A stretch of 64,000 nt of DNA from Streptomyces sp. NBC_01255 (GTDB lineage Bacteria > Actinomycetota > Actinomycetes > Streptomycetales > Streptomycetaceae). This document shows, piece after piece, positions 46,451-55,489 of this stretch. The notes under the pieces were generated by a model, which saw nothing but the letters and a program-made list of their open reading frames with translations, was not told where the DNA came from and did not search any database. Where the stretch lies: contig NZ_CP108474.1 of the NCBI RefSeq assembly GCF_036226445.1, forward strand, positions 7,316,001 to 7,380,000, in the 5' to 3' direction. The position numbers and the translations under genes were made by a program. The stretch's first letter is position 1, and each line of letters opens with the position of its first letter.

Positions 46451-47764
46451 GACGACGGCCGCCGCTGTCTCCGCCGACGTCGCGGTGTCCGGGCTCGCGC
46501 CCGCGACCTCCTTCCCGTGCGAACGGCGGGTCAGGTTCCGTACGTCCGGCACCAGCAGGACCAGTGCCGTGACGAGCACCATCAGCGCCGCCGCGCCCCA
46601 CAGGGCCTCGCTCCGGCCGAACGCGCTCTCGGCCGGGCCCGCGAGCGCCGTGGACAGCGGCAGGAGGGCGGTGGAGCCGAACCAGTCGTAGGCGGAGACC
46701 CGGGAGAGCTTCTCCTCCGGGATCTCCTGGTGCAGGGCCGTCATCCACGAGACGCCGAAGACCTCGATCGCCGCGCCGCTGACGAACATGGCGAGGGTGA
46801 GCCCCACCGCGTCCAGCGGTACGGCGAGCGCCGCCGACGGCAGCGCGATCGGGAAGACGCAGAGCGTGCCGACGAACAGCAGCCTGCGCGGCTTCCACCG
46901 GGTCATCAGGACGGCGCCGGCGACGGTCCCCACCCCGTACGCGGCGAGCGCGATGCCCCACGGACGGGCTCCGCCCAGTTCGTCCCGGGCGACGAGCGGT
47001 CCGAACACCGCCTCGACCGCGCCGATCAGGCCCACGACCACCGAGAACTGGGCGACGATCGACCACAGCCACGGCCGCCCGACGAACTCCTGCCAGCCCT
47101 CCTTCAGATCGGCGAAGAGCCCGCCGCTCGGCGCCCGCTCGGGGGTGCCGCTCACGTCGAGGAAGGCCCGCAGCCCGCCCGCGACGGCGAACGCGAGCGC
47201 GTCGATCGCGAGGACCCAGCCGGGCCCGACGAAGGCGACGAGCGCGCCGCCCAGCGCGGCGCCGCCGATTCCGGCGCCGTGCATGGCCATGCGGTAGACG
47301 GCGAACGCCTTGCCGGCCTGCTCCCCGGTGACGCTGGTCAGCAGCATGCCCTCGGCCGCCGGGTTGAAGAAGGCCTGCCCGGCGCCGCAGAGGGCGGTGA
47401 GCAGCATCATCTGCCAGATCTGCGCCCCGCCCGAGAGCACGAGGACGGCGAAGACGGCCTGCGAGACGCAGTTGAGGGTGTTGGCCGCGACCATCACGTG
47501 GTGACGGGGTATCCGGTCGGCCACCGCGCCGCCGATGAGCAGGAAGAGGACGAGCGGCAGGAACCGGGCCATCGCGACGAGTCCCACGTCGCCCGCGCTG
47601 CCCCCGCTCTCGAAGACCGCCCACGTGGTGGCGATCAGCGCGCCGTGCGCGCCGAGGTTGGTCACGACCGTGGCGGCGGTGAGCAGGACGTAGTTGCGGC
47701 CCGCCCACTCGGGGCGGCGGGAGGCGAAGGGGGTACGGCCGGGGGAGGCGGCGGGATTCGTCAC
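46412..47764 (-). CDS. MFS transporter (TMR/enterobactin-exporter type)
   Basis: A 450-residue protein with about 12 membrane segments: YVLLTAATVVTNLGAHGALI, LGGGAVADRIPRHHV-like loop 2-3 motif (IGGAVADRIPRHHVMVAANT), and a large group of Gly/Ala-rich helices. It resembles MFS_3 exporters of siderophores and macrolides. A long hydrophilic Ala/Thr-rich tail ends the protein. GTG 47764 is 6 nt after the -10 GATAGT of a good promoter and is preferred; the frame continues upstream into low-complexity sequence. The 3' end overlaps the spermidine-synthase-like gene by 39 bp. Confidence 0.9.
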   Translation of the reverse strand: MTNPAASPGRTPFASRRPEWAGRNYVLLTAATVVTNLGAHGALIATTWAVFESGGSAGDVGLVAMARFLPLVLFLLIGGAVADRIPRHHVMVAANTLNCVSQAVFAVLVLSGGAQIWQMMLLTALCGAGQAFFNPAAEGMLLTSVTGEQAGKAFAVYRMAMHGAGIGGAALGGALVAFVGPGWVLAIDALAFAVAGGLRAFLDVSGTPERAPSGGLFADLKEGWQEFVGRPWLWSIVAQFSVVVGLIGAVEAVFGPLVARDELGGARPWGIALAAYGVGTVAGAVLMTRWKPRRLLFVGTLCVFPIALPSAALAVPLDAVGLTLAMFVSGAAIEVFGVSWMTALHQEIPEEKLSRVSAYDWFGSTALLPLSTALAGPAESAFGRSEALWGAAALMVLVTALVLLVPDVRNLTRRSHGKEVAGASPDTATSAETAAAVVSADAEGALRRNG

Positions 47765-47770
47765 TCCGGG

Positions 47771-47800
47771 ACTATCCCTGTCGCCTCCCCCTCCTGCCAA
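47771..47800 (-). promoter_or_regulatory. Leaderless promoter of the MFS gene
   Basis: On the minus strand TTGGCA (47800-47795), an 18-bp spacer and GATAGT (47776-47771) are followed after 6 nt by the GTG start codon at 47764. No separate ribosome-binding site is present. Confidence 0.65.
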
Positions 47801-47828
47801 ACCGATATCCGGACGGCGAACGCCGTCG

Positions 47829-48974
47829 TCAGGACGGGGTGGTGAGCCTGACCGTGGAGAGGATCTTCTTGATGGTGGCGTCCGGCAGCTCGTCCTTGAC
47901 GCCGTCGGCCCCGTAGAGCACCCAGGTCGAGAAGTCGCCCTTGGCGTTCTTGAAGGTGAAGGCGATCGACTTGCCGTCCGTCTCGCACTTGTTGCGCTTC
48001 TTGACGCCCGGCGCCGTGGCGGTCGCCATGCTGCCGGTGAGCCCGGACGCCGTGGTGTACGGCACCGGCTTGGACATCTTGATGGTGTTCTTGGGCATGT
48101 GCTGGGCGTAGGCACCCCACACCCACGAGCCGGCCTCGCCGCGTGCGGCGTCCGCCGTGGTTTTGGCGCCCTGGCCGCCCTTGGTGCCCGCGGTGCCCAG
48201 GCCCCAGGACTCCTCGGTTCCGTTCTTGTCGGAATCGTAGGTGCACCACTTGCTCTTGAAGAGAGAGGGGCTGGACATCGTCATGAGGGGCATGCCGTCG
48301 TTCTTCTTCTCGTCCTCGAACGCGTTGATCATGCCCGGCTTCAGCACCTCCCACTCGGGCGGTACGTCGAACAGGGTGCCGTACTTGGGGTTGATGACGA
48401 CCTTCCAGCCCGGGATGGTCGGCTGCTGGGCGGCGCCGTCACGCGGGTTGTCGAGCGGCGGCGCGGAGGACCCCTCGGCCTCGGACGGCGTGCCGGACGG
48501 CGGCGTCGGCGCCGACACGGACGGGTTCTTGCCGTCGGCGGTCGGCTTCCCGTCGTCGTCGTTGGAGAGCACCAGGAAACCGGTGACGCCGGCCGCGACG
48601 ACCACGGCGGTCGCGGCGACGATCGCGATGAGGGTCGTCTTCTTCTTGCCGCCGCCGGGGCCGCCGGGCATCCCGGGCTGCCCCGGACCGTGCCCCGGTA
48701 CCGCGTACTGCGGGACGGTCGGCTGCTGGTACGGGTTCGGCTGCCCGTATCCGGGCTGCTGGGGGTGGCCCTGCTGCCCGTACCCCTGCTGCGGGTAGCC
48801 CGGCTGCGTGGGCTGTTGGGGATAGCCGGGCTGCGCCGGCTGCTGCGGATAACCGGGCTGGGCCGGCGGCTGCTGATACGGGTTCGGCTGCTGGTACCCC
48901 GACTGCTGGTAGGGGTTCTGACTCTGGTCCTGCGGGTTCTGCTCGCCCCCGGGCGGCTGCTGTCCTGGCCACAT
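47829..48974 (-). CDS. Pro/Gln/Gly/Tyr-rich membrane-anchored protein of unknown function
   Basis: A 381-residue protein. The first ~110 residues are a cytoplasmic tail of imperfect GYPQQPAQP and NPYQQ repeats. One membrane segment follows at about 114-136 (TTLIAIVAATAVVVAAGVTG), then a Ser/Thr/Pro linker, then an extracytoplasmic domain (about 190-380: GWKVVINPKYGTLFDVPPEW, KKNKCETD-type Cys, FKNAKGDFSTWVLYGADGVK). Three Cys residues (KWCTYDSDKN and RNKCETDG among them) may form a disulfide. I recognise no family. Streptomycetes have several proteins with this tail-TM-domain layout. Confidence 0.72.
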   Translation of the reverse strand: MWPGQQPPGGEQNPQDQSQNPYQQSGYQQPNPYQQPPAQPGYPQQPAQPGYPQQPTQPGYPQQGYGQQGHPQQPGYGQPNPYQQPTVPQYAVPGHGPGQPGMPGGPGGGKKKTTLIAIVAATAVVVAAGVTGFLVLSNDDDGKPTADGKNPSVSAPTPPSGTPSEAEGSSAPPLDNPRDGAAQQPTIPGWKVVINPKYGTLFDVPPEWEVLKPGMINAFEDEKKNDGMPLMTMSSPSLFKSKWCTYDSDKNGTEESWGLGTAGTKGGQGAKTTADAARGEAGSWVWGAYAQHMPKNTIKMSKPVPYTTASGLTGSMATATAPGVKKRNKCETDGKSIAFTFKNAKGDFSTWVLYGADGVKDELPDATIKKILSTVRLTTPS

Positions 48975-49056
48975 GGCCAGTAACGATAGAGGTGTGGCGG
49001 CGGCAGGACCACGAGAGGGATGGCCAAGGCTGCTACCGGTGGGTAACATCACGGCC

Positions 49057-49509
49057 ATGAGCGCAGACCAGATGACCGTCGGCGAGATGCTCGCCGCCAC
49101 GGTCCCCATGGCCGGAACCCTCAAGCTGGAGTTCCTGGAGACCACCGCCGAGCGCGCCGTCGTGCGCCTGCCGGACCAGCCCGCCTACCACAACCACGTC
49201 GGCGGCCCGCACGCCGGAGCGATGTTCACCCTGGCCGAGTCCGCCAGCGGCGCGATCGTGCTCGCCGCCTTCGGCGACCAGCTGACCCGCGCCGTCCCGC
49301 TCGCCGTCAGCGCCGAGATCGGCTACAAGAAGCTGGCCATGGGCGTCGTCACGGCCACCGCGACCCTGGGCCGCCCCGCGGCGGACGTCGTCGCCGAACT
49401 CGACGCCGGACAGCGGCCGGAGTTCCCGGTACGGATCGACATCACCCGCGAGGACGGCGCCGTGACCGGCGAGATGACCGTCGTCTGGACCCTGCGCCCG
49501 AACGCCTGA
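49057..49509 (+). CDS. Hotdog-fold thioesterase (DUF4442/PaaI-like)
   Basis: A 150-residue protein, MSADQMTVGEMLAATVPMAG. The hotdog core reads NHVGGPHAGAMFTLAESASG, with the central helix preceded by the HxGxP-like segment HVGGPHAGAM, then AVSAEIGYKKLAMGVVTATA. It would hydrolyse an acyl-CoA or be a binding protein. TAACAT (49044-49049) lies 7 nt before ATG 49057 and there is no ribosome-binding site, so the mRNA is probably leaderless. It is divergent from the Pro/Gln-rich protein gene by 82 bp. Confidence 0.85.
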   Translation: MSADQMTVGEMLAATVPMAGTLKLEFLETTAERAVVRLPDQPAYHNHVGGPHAGAMFTLAESASGAIVLAAFGDQLTRAVPLAVSAEIGYKKLAMGVVTATATLGRPAADVVAELDAGQRPEFPVRIDITREDGAVTGEMTVVWTLRPNA

Positions 49510-49524
49510 CCAGGGACGCCGCGC

Positions 49525-49560
49525 GCCGCCCCCGCACCCCCCTTCGGGTGCGGGGGCGGC
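49525..49560 (+). terminator. Terminator after the thioesterase gene
   Basis: Perfect 15-bp stem (49525-49539 with 49546-49560) and a 6-nt loop, 16 bp after the stop codon. Confidence 0.88.
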
Positions 49561-49667
49561 CGTGTTCCGGGCTGCCGCCCCGGAAACGGACATCTCGTCA
49601 CGCATAGTGCGGTACGGGCACGGACATATCCGGGCCGGGCCCGCACCCCGTGCCGAGGAGCCGCCGC

Positions 49668-52229
49668 GTGCCCGACGAACCGTCACCCGACCCCGCCGTA
49701 CCGGCGGAACCAGAGCCCGCTGTCCCCACCGCGTCCCGGCGGCGCGGTCCGCGGCTGTCCCGGCGGGCGCTGCTGCTCGCGTTCACCGGCGGCGCCGCCC
49801 TCGCGGTCGCCGCCTCGCCCGCGGCGGCCGGTACGCGGCCCCGGCGGACGACACCCCTCGCCCCCGCCGCCGGCCGGGTCGACGACCTCCTCGCCCGGCT
49901 CACCCTCGACGAGAAGGTCTCCCTCCTCCACGGCGCCACCGACCCCGGGAGCCTCGGCCAGGCCGGCCACGTACCCGGCGTACCCCGGCTCGGCATCCCG
50001 CCGCTCCGGCTCGCCGACGGGCCCGCCGGGATCCGCGTCCGGCGCACCGCGACCGCGCTGCCCGCGCCCGTCATGCTCGCCGCCGCCTTCGACCCCGGCC
50101 TCGCCCGCGCCTACGGCCGGGTCATCGGCCGCGAGGGCCGCGCCCTCGGCCAGGACGTGCTGCTCTCTCCCATGGCCAACCTGATCCGCACCCCGTACGC
50201 GGGACGGAACTTCGAGACCTTCTCCGAGGACCCGCTCCTCACCGCCGACCTCGTCGCCGAGGAGATCCGCGGGATCCAGGCCGAGGGCCTCGTCGCCACC
50301 GTCAAGCACTTCGCCCTCAACAACCAGGAACGCGACCGCACCAAAGTCGACGTCCGCGCCGGCGAACAGACCCAGCACGAGACCGAGCTGCGCGCCTTCG
50401 AGGCCGCCGTGGCCGCCGGGGCCGGCGCCGTGATGGCCGCGTACAACAAGGTCGACGGCGTCCACGCCGCCGAGAACGCGACCCTGCTCACCGCCATCCT
50501 GCGGGACCGCTGGGGCTTCGACGGCTGGGTCATGAGCGACTGGAACGCCGTGCACACGACCGGTCCCGCGCTCGCCGCCGGCCTCGACATGGAGATGCCC
50601 GGCGGCTCCCGCTACGGCGCCGCGCTCCGGGACGCCGTTCGCGCGGGCCGGATCGAAGAGGCCGCGGTCGACCGCTCCGTACGCCGCATCCTCTCCGTAC
50701 GCGAGCGCTTCGGGCTCCTCGACGACACGCCGTCGCGCCCGGCCAGGGACGCCGCCTCCGGGGCCCGGCTCGCGCTGCGCGTCGCCACCGCGGGCGCGAC
50801 CCTCCTGCGCAACGAGCGCGCAGCCCTGCCGCTCACCGCCCCGGCCGCCCGCTCCCTCGCCGTCATCGGCCCCACGGCCACCGTGCCCTTCGTCAGCGGC
50901 GGCGGCAGCGCCCATGTCGTGCCCGACGCGGCGGCGAAACCCCTGGACACGATCCGCACCAGGGCCGGGGAGGACGGTTCCGTCGCGTACGCCCTCGGCG
51001 AGGACCTCTTCGGACGGCCACTGCCGCCGCTGTCACCCGCCGTCGACCTGGAAGGCGTCGACGTCGCCGCCGGCGCCACCTGGACCCGTACGGTCACGCT
51101 CACCGCCACCGACCCCGACGAGTGGACCTTCCTCGTCCACTACAGCGGCCCCCGGCCCACCGTCACCCTCGACGGCACCGAGCTCTTCCCCGTCAAGCAG
51201 GGCATCGCCGAGTACTTCGTCGGCGGCCTCCTCGGCCGGGCGCCCGACGGGCTCCACGTCCGGCGCACCACCCTGCGCCTCGCCGCCGGGCCGCACAAGC
51301 TGACCGTCACCGCCCACGGCGGACCCGCCGGGCAGCTGTTCCGGCTCCGCGCGGTGACCGGGGCGACCCGGGCCGCCGACGTGGCCGAGGCCGTACGGGT
51401 CGCGCGCGCCGCGCACAGCGTCGTGCTCTTCGCCTACGAGGACGCCACCGAAGGCCAGGACCGCGGGACCCTCGCCCTCCCCGGCCGGCAGGAGGCCCTC
51501 ATCGAGGCAGTGACGGCGGCCAACGCCCGTACCACCGTCGTCCTCAACACCTCGTCGGCCGTCACCATGCCGTGGCTGGAACGGACCGCCGCCGTCCTCC
51601 AGATGTACTACCCCGGGCAGGAGGGCGCGGCCGCCACCACGGCCGTCCTCTTCGGCGACGCCGACCCCGGCGGGCGCCTCACCCAGACCTTCCCGGCCGC
51701 CGAGGACCGTCACCCCACCGCCGGGAACCCGCGCCGCTACCCGGGGGTGGACGGGGTGGAGGAGTACGGGGAGGGCATCCACGTCGGTCATCGCTGGTAC
51801 GAGGCGCAGGGCGTCACGCCGCTCTTCCCCTTCGGGCACGGGCTCTCGTACACGACCTTCCGGTACGAGGACCTGACCGTCGGCCCCGGGACGGAGGCCG
51901 GTGCGGGAGGGCTCGACGTCACCTTCAGCGTCCGCAACACCGGCCGGCGGGACGGTGTCGAGGTAGCCCAGGTCTACATCGGCCCCTCCCCGGACCTCAC
52001 CGCCCTCGGCATCGACCAGCCGCACTCCGCCCTCGCCGGCTACCGCCGCCTGGAGCTCGCGGCCGGCGAACGGCGGCGGGTGACCGTCCACGTCACGGCC
52101 CGCACCCTGTCCTCCTGGGACACCGCACGGCACGACTGGCTGCTCGGCACGGGCCGCCGGACCGTCCGCGTCGGTGCCTCCTCGGCCGACCCCGGCCTCA
52201 CCGTCGGCGTCGAGGTCCGCCCCTCCTGA
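49668..52229 (+). CDS. Tat-exported beta-glucosidase (GH3) with PA14-like insert
   Basis: An 853-residue protein. The N-terminus has a twin-arginine signal (LSRRALLLAFTGGAALAVAA). The GH3 barrel runs about 65-345 with KHFALNNQERDR and the nucleophile Asp291 in GWVMSDWNA. The second GH3 domain begins about 360 (TAGATLLRNERAALPL). A PA14-like domain (about 455-560: WTRTVTLTATDPDEWTFLVH) is inserted, and a Fn3-like domain closes the protein (about 745-850: VTFSVRNTGRRDGVEVAQVY). It would cleave external beta-glucosides. GTG 49668 with GAGGAG 7 nt upstream is preferred over GTG 49650. Confidence 0.93.
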   Translation: MPDEPSPDPAVPAEPEPAVPTASRRRGPRLSRRALLLAFTGGAALAVAASPAAAGTRPRRTTPLAPAAGRVDDLLARLTLDEKVSLLHGATDPGSLGQAGHVPGVPRLGIPPLRLADGPAGIRVRRTATALPAPVMLAAAFDPGLARAYGRVIGREGRALGQDVLLSPMANLIRTPYAGRNFETFSEDPLLTADLVAEEIRGIQAEGLVATVKHFALNNQERDRTKVDVRAGEQTQHETELRAFEAAVAAGAGAVMAAYNKVDGVHAAENATLLTAILRDRWGFDGWVMSDWNAVHTTGPALAAGLDMEMPGGSRYGAALRDAVRAGRIEEAAVDRSVRRILSVRERFGLLDDTPSRPARDAASGARLALRVATAGATLLRNERAALPLTAPAARSLAVIGPTATVPFVSGGGSAHVVPDAAAKPLDTIRTRAGEDGSVAYALGEDLFGRPLPPLSPAVDLEGVDVAAGATWTRTVTLTATDPDEWTFLVHYSGPRPTVTLDGTELFPVKQGIAEYFVGGLLGRAPDGLHVRRTTLRLAAGPHKLTVTAHGGPAGQLFRLRAVTGATRAADVAEAVRVARAAHSVVLFAYEDATEGQDRGTLALPGRQEALIEAVTAANARTTVVLNTSSAVTMPWLERTAAVLQMYYPGQEGAAATTAVLFGDADPGGRLTQTFPAAEDRHPTAGNPRRYPGVDGVEEYGEGIHVGHRWYEAQGVTPLFPFGHGLSYTTFRYEDLTVGPGTEAGAGGLDVTFSVRNTGRRDGVEVAQVYIGPSPDLTALGIDQPHSALAGYRRLELAAGERRRVTVHVTARTLSSWDTARHDWLLGTGRRTVRVGASSADPGLTVGVEVRPS

Positions 52230-52295
52230 CCGGGTAGGCTGCCCCGGCGTGCCCGACGCGGTGCACGCCGGGCGGCCGATACGGGAGGAACCGCG

Positions 52296-52955
52296 TTGCA
52301 CGTGCAGGAATGGCTGGAGACGATCCCGGCGGTCGCGATCTACGCGCTGGTGGGCGTGGTGATCGGTCTGGAGAGCCTGGGCATCCCGCTGCCCGGCGAG
52401 ATCGTGCTCGTGAGCTCGGCGCTGCTCGCCTCGCAGCACGGTGACATCAACCCGTGGGTGCTCGGTGCCTGCGCCACCGCCGGCGCGATCATCGGCGACT
52501 CGATCGGCTACGCGATCGGCCGCAGGGGCGGCAGGCCCCTGCTCGCCTGGCTGGGGAACAAGTTCCCGAAACACTTCGGCGAGGCCAACATCGCGCTCGC
52601 CGAGCGCTCCTTCCAGAAGTGGGGCATGTGGGCGGTCTTCTTCGGCCGCTTCATCGCCCTGCTCCGCATCTTCGCCGGGCCCCTCGCGGGCGTCCTGCAC
52701 ATGCCGTACTGGAAGTTCCTCATCGCCAACGTCTTCGGCGGCATCCTGTGGGCCGGCGGCACCACGGCCGTCATCTACTCGGTCGGCATCGTCGCCGAGG
52801 CCTGGCTCAAGCGCTTCTCCTGGCTGGGCCTCGTCCTCGCCGTGCTGATCGGGGCCGCCTCGATGCTGATCATCAAGAACCGCGCCAAGAAGGCGGCGGC
52901 GGAGCGGCAGGACGCCGTGGAGCCGGAGCCGGAGCCGGTCGCCGTCGGCGACTGA
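52296..52955 (+). CDS. DedA-family membrane protein
   Basis: A 219-residue protein with about five membrane segments. IGLESLGIPLPGEIVLVSSA and GDSIGYAIGRRGGRPLLAWL are the DedA G-x-x-x-D/E-x-x-x-P-type motifs; WAVFFGRFIALLRIFAGPLA contains the conserved Arg residues. Members act as flippases for undecaprenyl phosphate or phosphatidylethanolamine. TTG 52296 is chosen because GGGAGGA lies 7-8 nt upstream; GTG 52302 is an alternative with longer spacing. A strong hairpin follows the stop. Confidence 0.92.
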   Translation: MHVQEWLETIPAVAIYALVGVVIGLESLGIPLPGEIVLVSSALLASQHGDINPWVLGACATAGAIIGDSIGYAIGRRGGRPLLAWLGNKFPKHFGEANIALAERSFQKWGMWAVFFGRFIALLRIFAGPLAGVLHMPYWKFLIANVFGGILWAGGTTAVIYSVGIVAEAWLKRFSWLGLVLAVLIGAASMLIIKNRAKKAAAERQDAVEPEPEPVAVGD

Positions 52956-52964
52956 CCCGAGCGG

Positions 52965-53003
52965 GACGGAGGGCGGTACCCCGCGCGGGTGCCGCCCTCC
53001 GTC
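52965..53003. terminator. Bidirectional terminator between the dedA-type and gamma-carbonic-anhydrase genes
   Basis: 16-bp stem (52965-52980 with 52988-53003, one G-T position) and a 7-nt loop between convergent genes. Confidence 0.88.
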
Positions 53004-53012
53004 GCGTCCGGC

Positions 53013-53540
53013 TCACTCCTCGAAGGCCTCCGCGTGGCCCTTGGCGAGCAGCAGGTACACCTCGGCGTTCAGCTTGATGCCCGCCTTCTCCTCCTCCGTG
53101 AGCGGTCGGCGGACCTTCGCCGGGACGCCCGCGACCAGCGAACCCGGCGGGACCTCCATGCCCTGCGGGACGAGCGCCTGCGCGGCGACCAGCGACCCCG
53201 CGCCGATCCGCGCGCCGTTGAGGACCGTCGCGCCCATGCCGACGAGCACGTCGTCCTCGATCACACAGCCGTGCACGACCGCGTTGTGGCCGACGGTCAC
53301 CCGGGCGCCGATCGAGACGGGGAAGCCGGGGTCGACGTGGACCGTGGTGTTGTCCTGGATGTTGGAGTCCTCACCGATCGCGATGGGACCGCAGTCCGCC
53401 CGCAGCACCGTGTGATACCAGATGTTGGCGCGGGCGCCGAGGGTCACCTCGCCCAGCACCACGGAAGTCGGGGCCGTGAACGCGGTCGGGTCGATCTGCG
53501 GCTCCTTACCGCCCACACCCTTGATCAACGCCTCTGCCAT
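53013..53540 (-). CDS. Gamma-carbonic anhydrase family protein
   Basis: A 175-residue left-handed beta-helix protein. IWYHTVLRADCGPIAIGEDS and NIQDNTTVHVDPGFPVSIGA, then VTVGHNAVVHGCVIEDDVLV, contain the three His ligands (DNTTVHVD, VGHNAVVHGC) that bind the active-site metal in Cam/CaiE/YrdA proteins. Activity as a carbonic anhydrase is not proven for this bacterial subgroup. A C-terminal helix (EEEKAGIKLNAEVYLLLAKG) caps the barrel. ATG 53540 with GGAGCGAACC upstream is the start. Confidence 0.92.
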   Translation of the reverse strand: MAEALIKGVGGKEPQIDPTAFTAPTSVVLGEVTLGARANIWYHTVLRADCGPIAIGEDSNIQDNTTVHVDPGFPVSIGARVTVGHNAVVHGCVIEDDVLVGMGATVLNGARIGAGSLVAAQALVPQGMEVPPGSLVAGVPAKVRRPLTEEEKAGIKLNAEVYLLLAKGHAEAFEE

Positions 53541-53672
53541 GGTTCGCTCCTGATCGTCAGCCGTCGTGTCACGCCCGGGGGTGGCCCCCGGCCGCACCCT
53601 ATGCCGTGCCCATGACGGACATCACAGCGCACCGAACTGATCAGGCACGACGGCGCCGACTACCGTGGCCGG

Positions 53673-54497
53673 GTGCCCAGGAACAGAAACACGTTCTCAT
53701 CCCTCGCCGCCTGGCGGCGCAGGATCGTCGCCGGCGCCGTACAGAGCGGCTGGCGCTGGGCGCAGCAGGCCGGTTCCGTCACCGCCGAGCACCCGGGAAA
53801 GCTGCGTTTCCGCCGCCTCGGCGCGGGGACCCGCCTCGCCTTCCCGCAGGGCACGGTCTTCGGCGAGCGATGGATCGAGATCGGCGAGTGCTGCATCATC
53901 GCCGAACAGGTCACGCTGACGGCGGGGATGCTGCCGGGCCTCGACCTCGGCGCGGAGACGGTCCTGACCCTCGGGGACGGGGTGGTCCTCGGCCGCGGCA
54001 GCCACGTCATCGCCGACACGACGGTGACCATCGGCTCGGACACCTACTGCGGCCCGTACGTCTACATCACCTCGACCAACCACAGCTACGACGACCCGGA
54101 CGAGCCCATCGGCCGCCAGTGGCCCCGCTCGGAACCCGTCTCCATCGGCCCCGGCTGCTGGCTCGGCACCGGAGCGGTGATCCTGCCCGGCGCGCGCATC
54201 GGCCGGAACGTCGTCGTCGCCGCCGGCGCGGTCGTACGCGGCGAGGTGCCGGACCACTCGGTGGTGGCGGGTGCCCCGGCGAGGGTCGTCCGCAGCTGGG
54301 ATCCGGAGAAGGGCTGGCAGCCCCCGCTGCGCACCCCGGCGCCCAAGCCGATCCCGGAGGACGTGACGCCGGAACAGCTCGCCGCGCTCGCGGCCTGGGA
54401 AGTCGAGCAGGCGGAGGCGGTCGAGCAGGCGGCGGCCGTCGACCAGGTGGAGGCGGTCGACCAGGTGGCGGTCGAGCAGGCGGGTACCTCGTCCTAG
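53673..54497 (+). CDS. Left-handed beta-helix acyltransferase with hexapeptide-repeat tail
   Basis: A 274-residue protein. The hexapeptide-repeat region spans about 55-205 (FGERWIEIGECCIIAEQVTL, GVVLGRGSHVIADTTVTIGS, TYCGPYVYITSTNHSY, then GCWLGTGAVILPGARIGRNV). TSTNHSYDDPDEPI carries the catalytic His of maltose/galactoside O-acetyltransferase-type enzymes. The C-terminus after about residue 240 is an unusual VEQA/VDQV repeat. The acceptor is unknown, possibly a cell-wall polymer or exopolysaccharide. GTG 53673 lies 6 nt after TACCGT, compatible with a leaderless transcript. Confidence 0.88.
   Translation: MPRNRNTFSSLAAWRRRIVAGAVQSGWRWAQQAGSVTAEHPGKLRFRRLGAGTRLAFPQGTVFGERWIEIGECCIIAEQVTLTAGMLPGLDLGAETVLTLGDGVVLGRGSHVIADTTVTIGSDTYCGPYVYITSTNHSYDDPDEPIGRQWPRSEPVSIGPGCWLGTGAVILPGARIGRNVVVAAGAVVRGEVPDHSVVAGAPARVVRSWDPEKGWQPPLRTPAPKPIPEDVTPEQLAALAAWEVEQAEAVEQAAAVDQVEAVDQVAVEQAGTSS
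54402..54482 (+). repeat. 18-bp tandem repeat at the acyltransferase C-terminus
   Basis: Units starting gtcga(g/c)cagg at 54402, 54420, 54438, 54456 and 54471 encode VEQAEA, VEQAAA, VDQVEA, VDQVA and VEQAG. The first three are 18 bp and the fourth is 15 bp. The coding frame is kept throughout. Confidence 0.85.
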
Positions 54498-54514
54498 GAC
54501 GCCCTTTCGGTCCG

Positions 54515-55378
54515 TCAGGCCGCGGCCAGGAGGACCGTGCCGCCGAGGGCGAGGGCCGCGCCGGCCGCCTGGACCGGGCGGAGGCGCTCCTTGAGGACCG
54601 CGAACGCCGCCAGGGCCGTGACGACCGGGTAGAGGCTGGCGAGGACCGCGGCCACCACCACCGGCCCCTGCTGGGCGGCGATCGCGTACGTCCCGTTGGC
54701 CGCGACGTCCGCGAGGCCGACGAAGGCCAGGGCCGGGAGGGCCGCGCGGATGACGCCGGGGCCGCCCTCCGGGAGGGCCCGGCCGCCGCGGCGCACGGAG
54801 ACGTACAGGGCGCCGCCGCCCACCAGGACGTTGGTGACGCGCTGGACGAGGAGGGCGAGGAACAGGCCGGTGACGGTGGTGGAGGACTCCGCGATGAGGG
54901 CCATCACCGAGCCGAAGCCGAAGGCCGCGAACAGGGTGAGGAAGACCGCCTGGCGCTGTACGGGGGCACCGCGCAGCTCCGGGCCGCCCGCGAGTACCAC
55001 GCCGGCGATCGCCACGACGACGCCGGCGAGCTGGAGGAGTCCGGGGCGGTCGCCGAGGAACAGGCCGACCGAGACGGGGACGACGACGCCGAGCGAGCCG
55101 AGCGGCGAGACCACGCCCATGGGGCCGAGGGCCAGTGCCTTGTAGAAGGCGAGCATGGCCGCCGGGCCGACGACGCCGGCCCCGACCGCGTACCAGAGCT
55201 GGGGGCCCGCCTCGGTCCACGCTCCGGTCGCGAGGACGAGGGTGCCGAGGACGAGGACCGCGAGGGTCTGGGAGACCACGACGACCGTGAGGGCGGGTAT
55301 CCGACGGGTGAGCAGTCCGCCGCCGAAGTCTGCGAGACCCCACAGCAGGGCGGTGGCCAGGGCGAACAGGGCGGTCAT
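54515..55378 (-). CDS. EamA/DMT-family transporter divergent from XRE-cupin regulator
   Basis: A 287-residue, ten-segment DMT exporter beginning MTALFALATALLWGLADFGG. The first EamA repeat covers roughly 1-135 and the second 145-285 (AAFGFGSVMALIAESSTTVT, VFAVLKERLRPVQAAG-like end). The neighbouring XRE-cupin regulator suggests induction by a small molecule. The substrate is unknown. gaggatcc precedes ATG 55378. Confidence 0.9.
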   Translation of the reverse strand: MTALFALATALLWGLADFGGGLLTRRIPALTVVVVSQTLAVLVLGTLVLATGAWTEAGPQLWYAVGAGVVGPAAMLAFYKALALGPMGVVSPLGSLGVVVPVSVGLFLGDRPGLLQLAGVVVAIAGVVLAGGPELRGAPVQRQAVFLTLFAAFGFGSVMALIAESSTTVTGLFLALLVQRVTNVLVGGGALYVSVRRGGRALPEGGPGVIRAALPALAFVGLADVAANGTYAIAAQQGPVVVAAVLASLYPVVTALAAFAVLKERLRPVQAAGAALALGGTVLLAAA

Positions 55379-55415
55379 GGATCCTCGCAGTCGCGTGCGG
55401 CGGCACGCAGTACAG

Positions 55416-55462
55416 TGCAGTGAACGGTCGGGTACAGCTCACCGTAGTTCAATGCAGTGAAC
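55416..55462. promoter_or_regulatory. Direct-repeat operator between DMT exporter and XRE-cupin regulator
   Basis: tgcagtgaac occurs at 55416-55425 and at 55453-55462. Each copy is the right half of a GTnCA-N6-TGAAC dyad: gttca-atgcag-tgaac at 55447-55462 is perfect, and gtaca-gtgcag-tgaac at 55410-55425 has one change. Both lie in the 111-bp divergent region and probably bind the XRE regulator. Confidence 0.65.
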
Positions 55463-55489
55463 TCTGTCATCCAAAATATTGGACGGAAT

